Positions 15,633 to 24,495 of a stretch of 64,000 nucleotides of DNA are shown here, piece by piece (position 1 is the first letter of the stretch; each line of letters opens with the position of its first letter). The stretch is from JAFDWR01 sp038216655. Its GTDB lineage: Bacteria; Armatimonadota; Fimbriimonadia; Fimbriimonadales; Fimbriimonadaceae. Location of the stretch: NCBI GenBank assembly GCA_038216655.1, contig JBBQPZ010000005.1, positions 138,740 to 202,739 of the forward strand. The letters run 5' to 3'. The position numbers and the translations under genes were made by a program. The notes under the pieces were generated by a model that was not told the origin of the DNA, made no database searches, and saw only the letters and a list, made by a program, of their open reading frames with translations.

Positions 15633-16292
15633 ATGCCGATTCTATTGCCCATTCTTTCGCTCGCCCTTGCTCAGGCACCTACTTACAATTCGGAGGCGGA
15701 TTTCAGCTTCGTCGGCTGGCGATCTCAAGGGCGATACGTCGTGTACGAGAACAGCAACGGCGGTCCGGGGGTCGAGATGAGGACGCGTTCGGTGATGGAC
15801 GCGGTGACGGGCCGGACGATCAAGCGGTGGTCGTTTGAGTCCGACAGCGACCACGCGACGGCGGACTCGCAGTACGCGGCGTGGCTGAAGGCTCACTCGC
15901 CGACTCGGGGGAGCAAGACCCTGTTCATCGGCAAGGGCTCGCGCTTTACGCCCGATAAGAAGATCGGCGTGGTGATCAAGTCGGGCTCGTTTTCCGGCTA
16001 CACGGTGAAGTTGGACGAGAACCTCGGCGAGATCAAGACCACCCCTGAGGGGGACGTGAAGTACCGGCTGGCGAAGCTGACGGTGTCGGTCCGCAAGGGG
16101 AATGGAGTCTGGAAGATTCTTCAGAAGGATCGGGATTTCTGGCGGGATTCGATCTCGAACGGGATCGATCGGGTGGTGTTGAGTCCGAACGGCAAGACGA
16201 TCGCGGTGGTGATCACGGAATACCACGGGACTTGGTTTGAGGGTTGGAATCTGGCGGCGGTTCGGACGGTTGTGACGGGCTCGTTGCCTTAG
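15633..16292 (+). CDS. Predicted secreted protein, DUF2259-like
   Basis: 219 residues with a short signal peptide (MPILLPILSLALAQA). The opening of the mature protein, FSFVGWRSQGRYVVYENSNGGPG, recalls DUF2259 proteins, which start with a F-x-GxSxDGRYFAFEE pattern; the match is only approximate. The rest has beta-propeller-like repeats (VVLSPNGKTIAVVITEY). Function unknown. The following PhyH gene begins 5 bases after its stop. Confidence 0.6.
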   Translation: MPILLPILSLALAQAPTYNSEADFSFVGWRSQGRYVVYENSNGGPGVEMRTRSVMDAVTGRTIKRWSFESDSDHATADSQYAAWLKAHSPTRGSKTLFIGKGSRFTPDKKIGVVIKSGSFSGYTVKLDENLGEIKTTPEGDVKYRLAKLTVSVRKGNGVWKILQKDRDFWRDSISNGIDRVVLSPNGKTIAVVITEYHGTWFEGWNLAAVRTVVTGSLP

Positions 16293-16297
16293 GGTTC

Positions 16298-16945
16298 ATG
16301 GCGGCAAATCTAGCGCGCGATGGCTATGCTCTCGTCCCGAACGTTTTCTCTCCGGGGGAAATCGGTGAGTTGCTCAAGCAAATTCCCGACCTAGGTTCGG
16401 CGGCGGGGACCCGAGGGCTCCTTGAGTTCGCTTGGTGCCGCGAACTGGCCCGCGATCCTCGGATAGCCGCCCTCGTGGGTGCGGCGCTTAGTGATCGTGC
16501 CATTGCAGTGCGTGCGATTCTGTTCGACAAGAGTCCTAGCATGAACTGGACTTTGGGCTGGCATCAGGACACGAAGATCGCGCTGCGCAGCAAAGCTGAT
16601 GTTCCAGGTTTCGGGGCATGGTCTGAGAAGGAAGGAATCGTGCATTGCCTGCCTCCCGTTTCGGTGTTGGAGTCGTGTTTGGCGGTGCGGATTCACCTTG
16701 ATCCCTGCGGAGCTGACAATGGGCCGCTTCAAGTCTTGCCGGGCACTCATCTTGCAGGTCTGCAGACGAGTCCCCCCACACTTGCTCCGGTTGTGTGTAT
16801 GGCGCAGCCTGGCGACGTCATCCTGATGCGGCCGCTGCTGTGGCATTCTTCAAGCAAGTCAGACCGGCCTGATCATCGTCGGGTGATTCACATCGAATAT
16901 TCGTCGGCGAAACTCCCGAATCCGCTTGAATGGGCGTTTGCATAA
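16298..16945 (+). CDS. Phytanoyl-CoA dioxygenase (PhyH) family protein
   Basis: 215 residues from the ATG at 16298. The start DGYALVPNVFSPGEIGEL is typical of PhyH proteins. Iron ligands are His and Asp in GWHQDTK and the distal His in PLLWHSSSKS; RVIHIEYS supplies the 2-oxoglutarate-binding Arg. LQVLPGTHLAG is the usual PGSH-like loop. It is unrelated in detail to the PhyH fragment at the left edge. Substrate unknown. The 130 bases that follow contain an imperfect C-rich/G-rich hairpin (about 16985-17035). Confidence 0.82.
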   Translation: MAANLARDGYALVPNVFSPGEIGELLKQIPDLGSAAGTRGLLEFAWCRELARDPRIAALVGAALSDRAIAVRAILFDKSPSMNWTLGWHQDTKIALRSKADVPGFGAWSEKEGIVHCLPPVSVLESCLAVRIHLDPCGADNGPLQVLPGTHLAGLQTSPPTLAPVVCMAQPGDVILMRPLLWHSSSKSDRPDHRRVIHIEYSSAKLPNPLEWAFA

Positions 16946-17077
16946 AGTGTTAGGGTCGGACGCCAGAACCTCCATCCCCAACCCCTTCCTCCTCCCGGCA
17001 CAATCATCCGGCAAGAGAAAGGGGCTCAGAGCTTCGCGGGAGTACTCGTTGCTTCCGAGCTAGGTAGCCTCATCCCG

Positions 17078-18775
17078 ATGAATCTCCGGATGTGGACTTA
17101 CGACCTGGCGCGCGAGCAGACCCCGAGCTATGAGCACCTGCGGCGGTTGCTTGAAACCACGCGAGCGGGCGGCTACAACGCGTTCGGACTCTACATGGAG
17201 CACGGCTTCGCCTACCCCGAGATGCCGTGGATGCATGGAAAGAACGCCGTCACGCCGGAGATAATTCAGGCGCTGGAGAAGGAATTCCCCGACATCCAGA
17301 TCGTCCCGTTCGTGAACCTGCTCGGTCACTTCGAAGGGATGCTCTACACCGAAGAGGGCAAGCGCTATGCCGAGCAGCGGTTGAAGGGAATGCAAGCCTG
17401 CCCTTCAAACCCGGAGTTCGTCCGACTCGCTGAGCAGATGATTGAGGGAATGCTCTCTGTGTTTTCCTCGAAGCTTATCCATATCGGCGGCGATGAGACC
17501 TGGCAGCTCGGCCAATGCCCTCTCTGCAAAGCGCGAGTGAACGAGTACGAGACAACCCCCGGGGTCGATGGTAAGGCCCTGCTCTACGGCTCACACTTCG
17601 CCCCCCTCGCCCGGCGTGTGATCGACGCGGGGCGCCGGCCCGGAGTCTGGGGAGACATGTTCCTCGACCACCCGACCGCGCTCGATCTCATGCCCCGCGA
17701 GACGCTGATCTTCGACTGGCAATACTTTTCGTCCCCTCTGGGCACCAGCAAGGGGTTCATCGAGAAGGGATTTGACGTCGTCTGCTCTCCGTCGATTCAG
17801 ACCTATAACGCGACCTGGTGCCACCTTTCGCAATCGGAGAAGAACGTCCGCGACGCCGTCGCAGCGGCGAAGGAGCTGAATGCCGAAGGCGTGTGCGTCA
17901 CGACTTGGGAGTGCGGCCTGTTCGGAAACTACGACACCCTCCTCCCCGCGATCCGCGCCGCGGGCAAGACCCTAACTGGGAGCGCCGACACTCCCGTCGG
18001 CAAAGCCCCGGAATTGATTCAAGACTCGACGCTCCCAGAAGAGACGGCAGAGGCACTGCGCCTCGCCTACCTCACCCGGCGAATCACGATCGACGAAGTC
18101 GTCGCCGTCGTAGAGACGCCCAAACCCGCCTTCGGCACCCGAGACCACACCGACTCTGCCTTCCTGACCGAATACGCCACCGAGAGCGGCGAGTACGCTG
18201 AGTGGGCGTACCTGATGAGTGAGGAACTTCAGAAGGTCGGGGGCGTGTTCGCCCACTCCCAGACCCGGTCTTCCCTCAAGTGCCGCCTGCTCCTCTACGC
18301 CAACCCCTTCCTCGCCTGGCTTCACCACCAGGACGAGCTATCCGGTGAAGCGGGAGATCGAGCCCTGACGATCCTGGACAACGCGATGTCGGTCGCCCAA
18401 ACTCCCGCCGATCGGGGCGTGACGCAGTTCGCGATCAAGGCGATCCAGTTCGTGCGTCAAGCCGAGAAAGCGCACGTCGCCTACGCCGCGGATAAGCCCG
18501 GTGAAGCCATGTCGGCCCTCTCCCCCTGCCGCCAGATCTTCGAGGATATTGAGAAGATCGCCATCGCAACTCAGCTCAACATCGGTGGCTCGATGGCCGA
18601 CATCCATCGCTGCCGCGTGGCGCGCGAGGCGGTCGAGCGCGCGATCCGGCGGATCAAGGAGTACGGCGACCGCTCCCTCGGCTACCTCCCTGCGTTCGAA
18701 GTCCTAACCCACCCCATGTTCGTCCCCGGCGACCAAGCCTGCTGGTGGCTGATCAACGGCTGGGCGCGGGAATAA
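17078..18775 (+). CDS. GH20-like beta-N-acetylhexosaminidase family protein
   Basis: 565 residues with no signal peptide. The TIM-barrel motif HIGGDETWQLGQCP carries the Asp-Glu pair (GGDE) that performs substrate-assisted hydrolysis in GH20 enzymes, and WGDMFLDHP and TWCHLS are consistent with the later barrel strands. The GH20 N-terminal domain is missing and the catalytic barrel starts at once, as in short cytoplasmic or divergent hexosaminidases. The C-terminal 200 residues are helical and not recognised. It could release N-acetylhexosamines from chitin or glycan fragments, probably after uptake. Confidence 0.8.
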   Translation: MNLRMWTYDLAREQTPSYEHLRRLLETTRAGGYNAFGLYMEHGFAYPEMPWMHGKNAVTPEIIQALEKEFPDIQIVPFVNLLGHFEGMLYTEEGKRYAEQRLKGMQACPSNPEFVRLAEQMIEGMLSVFSSKLIHIGGDETWQLGQCPLCKARVNEYETTPGVDGKALLYGSHFAPLARRVIDAGRRPGVWGDMFLDHPTALDLMPRETLIFDWQYFSSPLGTSKGFIEKGFDVVCSPSIQTYNATWCHLSQSEKNVRDAVAAAKELNAEGVCVTTWECGLFGNYDTLLPAIRAAGKTLTGSADTPVGKAPELIQDSTLPEETAEALRLAYLTRRITIDEVVAVVETPKPAFGTRDHTDSAFLTEYATESGEYAEWAYLMSEELQKVGGVFAHSQTRSSLKCRLLLYANPFLAWLHHQDELSGEAGDRALTILDNAMSVAQTPADRGVTQFAIKAIQFVRQAEKAHVAYAADKPGEAMSALSPCRQIFEDIEKIAIATQLNIGGSMADIHRCRVAREAVERAIRRIKEYGDRSLGYLPAFEVLTHPMFVPGDQACWWLINGWARE

Positions 18776-18881
18776 CTGGGACCGTTGGCGTCCCGCCGGC
18801 AGGACTTCGGAATCGACTGAGTTCTGATATTTGTCGCCGTGAACTGCGTAGGAATCCGTAATGTCCAGCCTGAGGCGACAA

Positions 18882-18946
18882 CACGGCTTGCCGGGAAGAA
18901 GGTCCAAGTCGCCTGGAATGGACAGATCCGGCCAAGCCGTGGCACC
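18882..18946 (+). repeat. Family-A intergenic palindrome, copy 4
   Basis: Left arm CACGGCTTGCCGGGA (18882-18896) and right arm TCCGGCCAAGCCGTG (18927-18941), with the GGCACC extension seen in other copies. Confidence 0.8.
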
Positions 18947-18956
18947 GGAGGCAGGC

Positions 18957-19283
18957 TTAGTCCGGGGAGATACCGACCAACGCGGTGCCACCGAGGCAGA
19001 GGCCAAGTAGAACGACCGCCGTCACGATCAGGATGATCCCCGACTTCTTCGCTTCCCAGATCAGCGCCCCCGCCCCAAAGATAGCCGCGCAGAACGCCCC
19101 TACAATCGCATATACCGGACCCCGAACCGCGGCAAAGGCACCCGCATCGATCTGCGCGCCGCGCACAGCGTAGGCGATCACGAGGAATAGCTGAATCAGC
19201 GCCGGCCACAAGAGCAGCCAGCCCGGGACCAACACGCCCCAAACAAGGCAGCCCTTCCCGCTCTTGACCGGTTCCCCTTCCAT
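18957..19283 (-). CDS. Small membrane protein of unknown function
   Basis: 108 residues with three hydrophobic helices (GVLVPGWLLLWPALIQLFLV, YAIVGAFCAAIFGAGALI, IILIVTAVVLLGLCLGGTAL). The ATG at 19283 is preferred over upstream starts because those add a Trp/Arg-rich stretch encoded by repeat sequence. No family recognised. Confidence 0.6.
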   Translation of the reverse strand: MEGEPVKSGKGCLVWGVLVPGWLLLWPALIQLFLVIAYAVRGAQIDAGAFAAVRGPVYAIVGAFCAAIFGAGALIWEAKKSGIILIVTAVVLLGLCLGGTALVGISPD

Positions 19284-19348
19284 AAACCCAGTATGCCCAA
19301 CACCCAAGACCCAACTTCTAAACTCCAACGCCCAACGCCTTCCTCCCC

Positions 19349-21552
19349 CTATCCCCCATTCCAACTCGGAGGATCGACCCCGAGCAAGTAACGTACGAAG
19401 TAATCCCGTCGCTTGTGCTCCCCGTAAGGGCCGCCATCAGTGTGGTCGGCTCCCGGAATGACGAGCATGTCGAACTCCTTGTTCGCCTTGATCAACGCAT
19501 CGCACAGCCGATACGTCGATTCCGGCGGGACGTTCCGGTCGTTCTCGCCGACGAACAGCAGCAAATGCCCGCGGAGCTTCGCCGCGTTGGTGATGTTGGA
19601 AGCATCGTCGTACTCCTTCCCGACCGGCAGGCTCATCCACTGTTCGTTCCACCACTGCTTGTCGATCCGGTTGTCGTGGCAGCCGCACGAGCTCACCGCG
19701 ACTTTGTAGAACTCAGGATGGAATAGGAGCGCCCCGGTTGAGTTCTGCCCGCCCGCGGACGTCCCGTAAATCCCCACCCGCGAGACATCCACCTGAGGAT
19801 ATTTCTTTGCCAGCGCCTGCAGCCACAGAATCCGATCAGGGAATCCCGCGTCCTGCAGATTCTTGAAGCACACGTCGTGGAACGCCTTGCCCCGGTTGTC
19901 CGTCCCCATCCCGTCGATCTGGACCACGATGAACCCAAGCTCCGAGAGCTGGGTCATGCTTGAATACGGTCGGAATGCCTTCGGCACGAAGCTATCCTGG
20001 GGGCCTGCGTAGATGTTCTCGATGACCGGGTACGTCTTGTTCGGATCGAAGTTCGAAGGTCGAATGACGACGCCCCAGATGTCCGTCTTCCCGTCCCGTC
20101 CCTTGGCCACGAATCGCTCGGGGAGGTGGACGTCCTTCTTCAGAAGCTCGGAGATGTCCGCGACCTCGAGCGTCGCGATCAGCTTGCCGTCGTCGGCTCG
20201 CCGAAGCTCGTGATGTGGGGCCATGTCGACCCGCGAGTAGCTGTCGACGAAGAACTTGCGATGGGGCGAGAATTGCAGCGTGTGCGTCCCGTCTCCCGGC
20301 GTCAGGTCGATCATCTTCGAGCCGTCGAGATTGATCCGACACTCGTGGATCTGATACGGGTCTTGATCGCCCATCCCGCTCGCGGTGAACCAGATCTGAC
20401 CCTTCGGCTCGTCCAACTGGTCGAGCTTGCGCATCACCCAGTTCCCTTTGTCGATCGGCTTGGTCTCGCCGGTCACCGTGTCGATCATGTAGAAGTGGCT
20501 CCAGCCGTCGCGCTCCGACTGCCAGATCAGGTGTCGCTTGTCCGCAAGTAGCCGGAGCTCGGTTTTCGAGATGTCGACAAACGTGTTCAGCTTCTCGTCC
20601 ACAAGCACCTTGCCCGTCGCCGCCACCGGGTCAAAGCCGATGACCCGGTATCCCTGGTAGCCGCGCACCGGGGTCGTGACCACGATCTGGTCGCCCCAGT
20701 TTTCCGTGCCATTCACTTCCATCAGCGGGTCCATCGCGATCTTGGTCTCGGTCGATTTCTCGGCATCCAGCGCGTATGGCTCGTAGGTATCGAGTGCGTC
20801 CCCGGGCTGTGGGTAGATGCGAGACTCAAGTTGGGCCCGGGTCGTGCCCGGCACGCTGGACTTCAACAGATAAACGAGCCTTCGGTCGCCAGGAATGGTG
20901 CGGATCGCGAGCAGGTTCTTGCCGTTGGCGGCCCACCGGTAGCTCGTGAATCCGCCCTCCTTGGTCAGCGACTTCCACTCTCCGCTTGGCTTGAGGTGAA
21001 CCTGCACTTGGCCATCCACGATTCGTGCTCCGTAGGTCGGGGAGTCGGGCGCTCGGTCCTCGCGCGGACGGGGTCCGCGGGGGCCGCGTCCCCCCGGCGG
21101 CAGCGGCGGCCCCGGCTTCACTTCGTACGTGGCGAGGTCGACTTGCCAGTTGTCCGTCCCGATCCGAAACACGATCGACTTCCCGTCTTCGGTGAGGGTC
21201 ACCGCGTCGAAGGGCAGCTTCTGCGCATCGACCGGCTTGCCGGTCGCTTTGGCGACGGCCGCCGCGAGGCGGACGTGGTCGAACGCCAGATGCTTACTCC
21301 CTGAGGGCAGGTCGACCGCCACAAACTCCTTCGCCCCATTGGCAAGCTCATGCCGGTAGATCAGTCGCGAGTCGTCCGCAAGCCACGTCGCGCGGGCAAG
21401 GTCAGGTTGAGACAAGTCCCCCGCGTCGTATCCGCATAATGGTTCGCCCGCTCATAACTCGCCTTCAGCTCTTCCGGTGTGGGCTTGAAGAGAGTCTGGG
21501 CGGGAGCGACAACCGCAGCGAGGGCGAGAGCGAGGATGAGGCAGGCACGCAT
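19349..21552 (-). CDS. Secreted S9 (dipeptidyl-peptidase IV-type) peptidase, frameshifted near its N-terminus
   Basis: About 734 residues if repaired. The first part (from ATG 21552) has a signal peptide (MRACLILALALAAVVAPAQ) and TPEELKASYERANHYADTTRG; the main part, open from 21415, continues with SQPDLARATWLADDSRLIYR. Adding one G to the five-base run at 21418-21422 (minus strand GGGGG) joins them as TTRGDLSQPDL, so the sequence lacks one base. The DPP-IV N-terminal beta-propeller precedes the alpha/beta hydrolase domain with Ser in GIYGTSAGG, Asp in VGENDRNVP and His in PGADHTDGG. It would remove dipeptides outside the cytoplasm. The shift may be a sequencing error or a recent mutation. 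Confidence 0.85.
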
Positions 21553-21590
21553 GAGCCGATCATAACGCATGGCTGCCCAGAACGGAGCAA

Positions 21591-22079
21591 TTAACCGTTC
21601 AGAGTTAAATTAATTCTTGTCCGCATCGCGTGGCAAATCGCGATCGCAAGGGCGTCTGCGATGTCGTCCGGCTTTGGCGCCGCCGCCAACCCGAGCAGCT
21701 TGGTCACCATGAACTGGACCTGCTTCTTGTCCGCCGCCCCGTTCCCCACCACCGCAAGCTTGATCTCCGGCGGCGTGTACTCGGCCCACGGGAGACCCTG
21801 CTGACTTGTGCACAGCAGCACCACGCCCAGCGCCTTCGCGACATCTAGGGCAGTGGTCTTGTTCGCCGCGAACAACTGCCGCTCCGTCGCGACCGCGTCT
21901 GGCTTGTGGAGGGTGAGAAGCTCGGTCAGTTCCTCGTGGATGATCCGAAGCCGATCCGGCATCAAAATCCGCGGAGTCTGGATTATCCCCGAGTAGACAC
22001 ACGACAGGCGCGAGCCCTCGCGTCGGACAAGTCCGATGCCAAGACGTTCGTAGCCGGGGTCGATGCCGAGGATGAGCAA
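21591..22079 (-). CDS. ruvC: Holliday junction endodeoxyribonuclease RuvC
   Basis: 162 residues from the TTG at 22079. LILGIDPGYERLGIGLV is the canonical RuvC start with the first catalytic Asp; Glu in ATERQLF and the Asp pair in KPDDIADALAIAICH complete the active site. It resolves Holliday junctions with RuvAB, which is not in the window. The frame is open upstream through a (ACC)n-encoded poly-Thr stretch, but no ATG or ribosome-binding site supports a start there, and that region overlaps the divergent gene. The GTG/CAC repeat sits just where a ribosome-binding site should be. Confidence 0.9.
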   Translation of the reverse strand: MLILGIDPGYERLGIGLVRREGSRLSCVYSGIIQTPRILMPDRLRIIHEELTELLTLHKPDAVATERQLFAANKTTALDVAKALGVVLLCTSQQGLPWAEYTPPEIKLAVVGNGAADKKQVQFMVTKLLGLAAAPKPDDIADALAIAICHAMRTRINLTLNG

Positions 22080-22083
22080 GTTA

Positions 22084-22125
22084 GTGGTGGTGGTGGTGGT
22101 GGTGGTGGTGGTAGTGGTCGTGGTA
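22084..22125 (+). repeat. (GTG)9 microsatellite plus degenerate GTR units
   Basis: Nine perfect GTG triplets (22084-22110) followed by GTA GTG GTC GTG GTA. It starts 5 bases upstream of the ruvC start codon and extends into the left terminal repeat of the four-helix-bundle cassette. Confidence 0.95.
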
Positions 22126-22553
22126 GTTTCGAGGATTAGAGTATCGTATGATTGATGGAGGAAAGTTCTAAAATCATATCCTACCGCGACTTGCAGGTTT
22201 GGAGGAAAGCCGTCGAACTTGCCGACCAAGTCTATGGGTTGGCGCGACAACTACCCATGGAGGAGCGGTTCGCACTTGCGTCCCAGCTAAGACGAGCGGT
22301 GACATCGGTGCCCCTGAACATTGCGGAAGGCTCCCGTCGAAACACGACAAAAGAGTTTGTGCACTTCCTTGGGGTAGCTCAAGGGAGCCTCGCAGAGGTC
22401 GAGACTTCACTTCACTTAATTTCCAAACTGTACAACATCGAGTCTGAAAATCTGGCGAACGATTGCGACGAGATCGGGAGAATGATCCACGGTCTGCAAA
22501 GATCACTTCTCGCATCATAACATCCCTCTCCGAACTATCACTACCACTACCAC
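22108..22553. mobile_element. Candidate four-helix-bundle gene cassette bounded by inverted GTGGTAGTGGT repeats
   Basis: The left end (22108-22131) and the reverse complement of the right end (22530-22553) match at 20 of 24 positions, both beginning GTGGTAGTGGT. Between them is one gene, oriented opposite to its neighbours. The cassette fills almost exactly the space between the ruvC start (22079) and the mutL stop (22555). There is no transposase, so if mobile it must be moved in trans. Confidence 0.5.
22155..22520 (+). CDS. Four-helix-bundle protein (23S rRNA IVP / S23 family)
   Basis: 121 residues. The family pattern is complete: SYRDLQVWRKAVELADQVYGL, then SQLRRAVTSVPLNIAEGSRR, then GSLAEVETSLHL. 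Members form helical bundles often encoded within 23S rRNA intervening sequences, and the DGR accessory protein Avd is related; the function outside those settings is unknown. The ATG at 22155 is preferred to the TTG at 22152. It stands alone, opposite to ruvC and mutL, flanked by inverted repeats, which suggests recent insertion into what would otherwise be a ruvC-mutL neighbourhood. Confidence 0.92.
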   Translation: MEESSKIISYRDLQVWRKAVELADQVYGLARQLPMEERFALASQLRRAVTSVPLNIAEGSRRNTTKEFVHFLGVAQGSLAEVETSLHLISKLYNIESENLANDCDEIGRMIHGLQRSLLAS

Positions 22554-22554
22554 T

Positions 22555-24372
22555 TCAAGTGCGCTTAAACTTCCGCAGCAGTTCCTCCGTCGTCAGCGTA
22601 ATCGTAATTGGCCGACCGTGGGGGCACATATAGGGGTTCTCCGTCTCCGCGAGGTCAACAATCAGCTTCTCCATCTCTGCGTGGCTCAGGGGATCCCCCG
22701 CCTTGACCGCCATCTTGCATGAACTGGTGATCCAGATCTGCTCGCGCGTCGGCACCAGCCGCCGTGTCACGCTTGACTCGACAAGCTCGTCCACCAGGTC
22801 GCGAAGAACCTTTAAGGGATCCTTGTTCCGAACTGCCGCCGGCACCGCGCGCACCACGTAACTCTCGCCGCCAAACGGCTCCAGATCAAAGCCCACCGCC
22901 TCGACTTCACTGATCCGCTCGCGTAACAGCACCGCCGCGCGTTTGTCTAGGTGCAGTGTCTGGGGAACCAAGAGTGCCTGCTTCTCGATCGCGGAAGAGC
23001 CCTTCAGACCACACAAGTATTCGTAGAGAATCCGCTCGTGAGCGACGTGCTGGTCCACGATCACGATTCCGCGCTTGGTCTCCGCGATGATGAAGGTGTT
23101 CATCGCCTGCCCCAGAACCCGTAGACCCTCCATCAACTGCCCGAATGGGTACCGCGTGTCCTGCGCCGCGAACCCGGGCATCGTGATCCCGCTCGCTGGC
23201 AGCGGCGCTTCAAGCAGCGGAGGAATATCGGGCGTCTGAGGTCGGTAATCCTCCAGCGGTGCCTGCGCCCGCATCGACATATCAAACAAGGGTGCCCCGC
23301 CGCCCCAGCCGGTGCCATCCGACGACCCCGCCAAAGCCTCATTTGCCGCCGCGACCCCCGCCGAAAGAGCTGACGGCATCATGCCGTGCTCCATCAGCGC
23401 GCTCTTGATCGCCATCCGCAAAGCTTCGAACGCTTGCCCCTCACGCTGGAATTTCACTTCGCTCTTAGTCGGCGAAACGTTCACATCCACCAGCGCCGGA
23501 TCGATGTCGATCACCAGCACCAGCACCGGGAAGCGACGTTCCGGGGTGAGGTCGCGATAAGCCTGATCGAGCGCGGCGGTCAAGGTGCGAGTTCGCACCG
23601 GCCGACCGTTCACGAAGATGTACTGATACGCCCGGGTCGGCTTCGTGTAATGAGGCGGACTCACAAACCCTCGCACCCCCAGTCCGCCCAGGTTCGTTCG
23701 TACCTCGGCCAAGGCCCGCGCCGAGTCGCGACCCCAAACCTCGCCGATCGCATCGAGCATCTCGCTATTCCCGCTCGTGTGCAATGCCTCTTGCCCGTTG
23801 TGGGTCAGCACGAACGCGACATGGGGGTAGGCGATCGCGTATTTCGACACCACCTCGAAGCACTGACCTAGCTCGGTCGTGTCGGATTTGAGGAACTTTA
23901 AACGCGCGGGAGTGTTATAAAACAGATCCTCGACCGTCACCTCGGTCCCCCGCGGCCCCGCCATTCCCACCGCGTCTCGGATCGTCCCGCCCTCGATCTG
24001 AATCACCGCCCGAAGTCCATCCGCGATGGCTGTCGACACGGTCATTCGCGAGACCGAAGCGATAGAAGGCAGGGCTTCTCCGCGGAACCCCAGGGTCTTC
24101 ACCGCGAGCAAGTCATCAACGCATTCGATCTTGCTCGTCGCATGCCGCTGCAGCGACTGAGAAGCATCCTCGGGCGACATCCCGGAGCCATCGTCGCTCA
24201 CCCGGATCAGCGTCTTTCCGCTGTCTCGAAGCTCGATCACAATCTTTCGCGCGCCGGCGTCGAGCGAGTTCTCGACGAGTTCCTTGAGCACGGAAGCAGG
24301 CCGCTCCACTACCTCGCCCGCGGCGATCTGGTTCACGGTGTGGCTGTCGAGCAGGTGAACGCGTGCAGCCAT
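22555..24372 (-). CDS. mutL: DNA mismatch repair protein MutL (endonuclease type)
   Basis: 605 residues. GHKL ATPase motifs are intact: QIAAGEVVERPASVLKELVENSLDAGA, DDGSGM and GFRGEALPSIASVS. The C-terminal dimerisation domain has DQHVAHERILYEYL, a variant (Ala to Val at the fourth place) of the DQHAxxExxxxE metal site of nicking MutL proteins, along with SSCKMAVKAGD and CPHGRPI, which complete the zinc/metal centre. It should nick the daughter strand in a MutH-independent repair. The stop codon directly abuts the right repeat of the four-helix-bundle cassette. No mutS in the window. Confidence 0.97.
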   Translation of the reverse strand: MAARVHLLDSHTVNQIAAGEVVERPASVLKELVENSLDAGARKIVIELRDSGKTLIRVSDDGSGMSPEDASQSLQRHATSKIECVDDLLAVKTLGFRGEALPSIASVSRMTVSTAIADGLRAVIQIEGGTIRDAVGMAGPRGTEVTVEDLFYNTPARLKFLKSDTTELGQCFEVVSKYAIAYPHVAFVLTHNGQEALHTSGNSEMLDAIGEVWGRDSARALAEVRTNLGGLGVRGFVSPPHYTKPTRAYQYIFVNGRPVRTRTLTAALDQAYRDLTPERRFPVLVLVIDIDPALVDVNVSPTKSEVKFQREGQAFEALRMAIKSALMEHGMMPSALSAGVAAANEALAGSSDGTGWGGGAPLFDMSMRAQAPLEDYRPQTPDIPPLLEAPLPASGITMPGFAAQDTRYPFGQLMEGLRVLGQAMNTFIIAETKRGIVIVDQHVAHERILYEYLCGLKGSSAIEKQALLVPQTLHLDKRAAVLLRERISEVEAVGFDLEPFGGESYVVRAVPAAVRNKDPLKVLRDLVDELVESSVTRRLVPTREQIWITSSCKMAVKAGDPLSHAEMEKLIVDLAETENPYMCPHGRPITITLTTEELLRKFKRT

Positions 24373-24495
24373 AGGACCATTATGAGGGAAGGTTGTCAGT
24401 TGCGTTGAATCGGAGCCGGAAGCGTCGTCGCTCCTTCCTTATGCGCCACGCCTTTTTGGGGCCCGCCCTCCGGCTGCGGTGGGGGCAAGATGTAG

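Noticed and set aside
16985..17035. Terminator after the second PhyH gene
   Set aside because: The C-rich/G-rich stem is imperfect and no T tract follows.
22080..22250. ruvC extended upstream through a poly-Thr stretch
   Set aside because: No ribosome-binding site, family members start at the ILGIDPG strand, and the extension is antisense to the four-helix-bundle gene.
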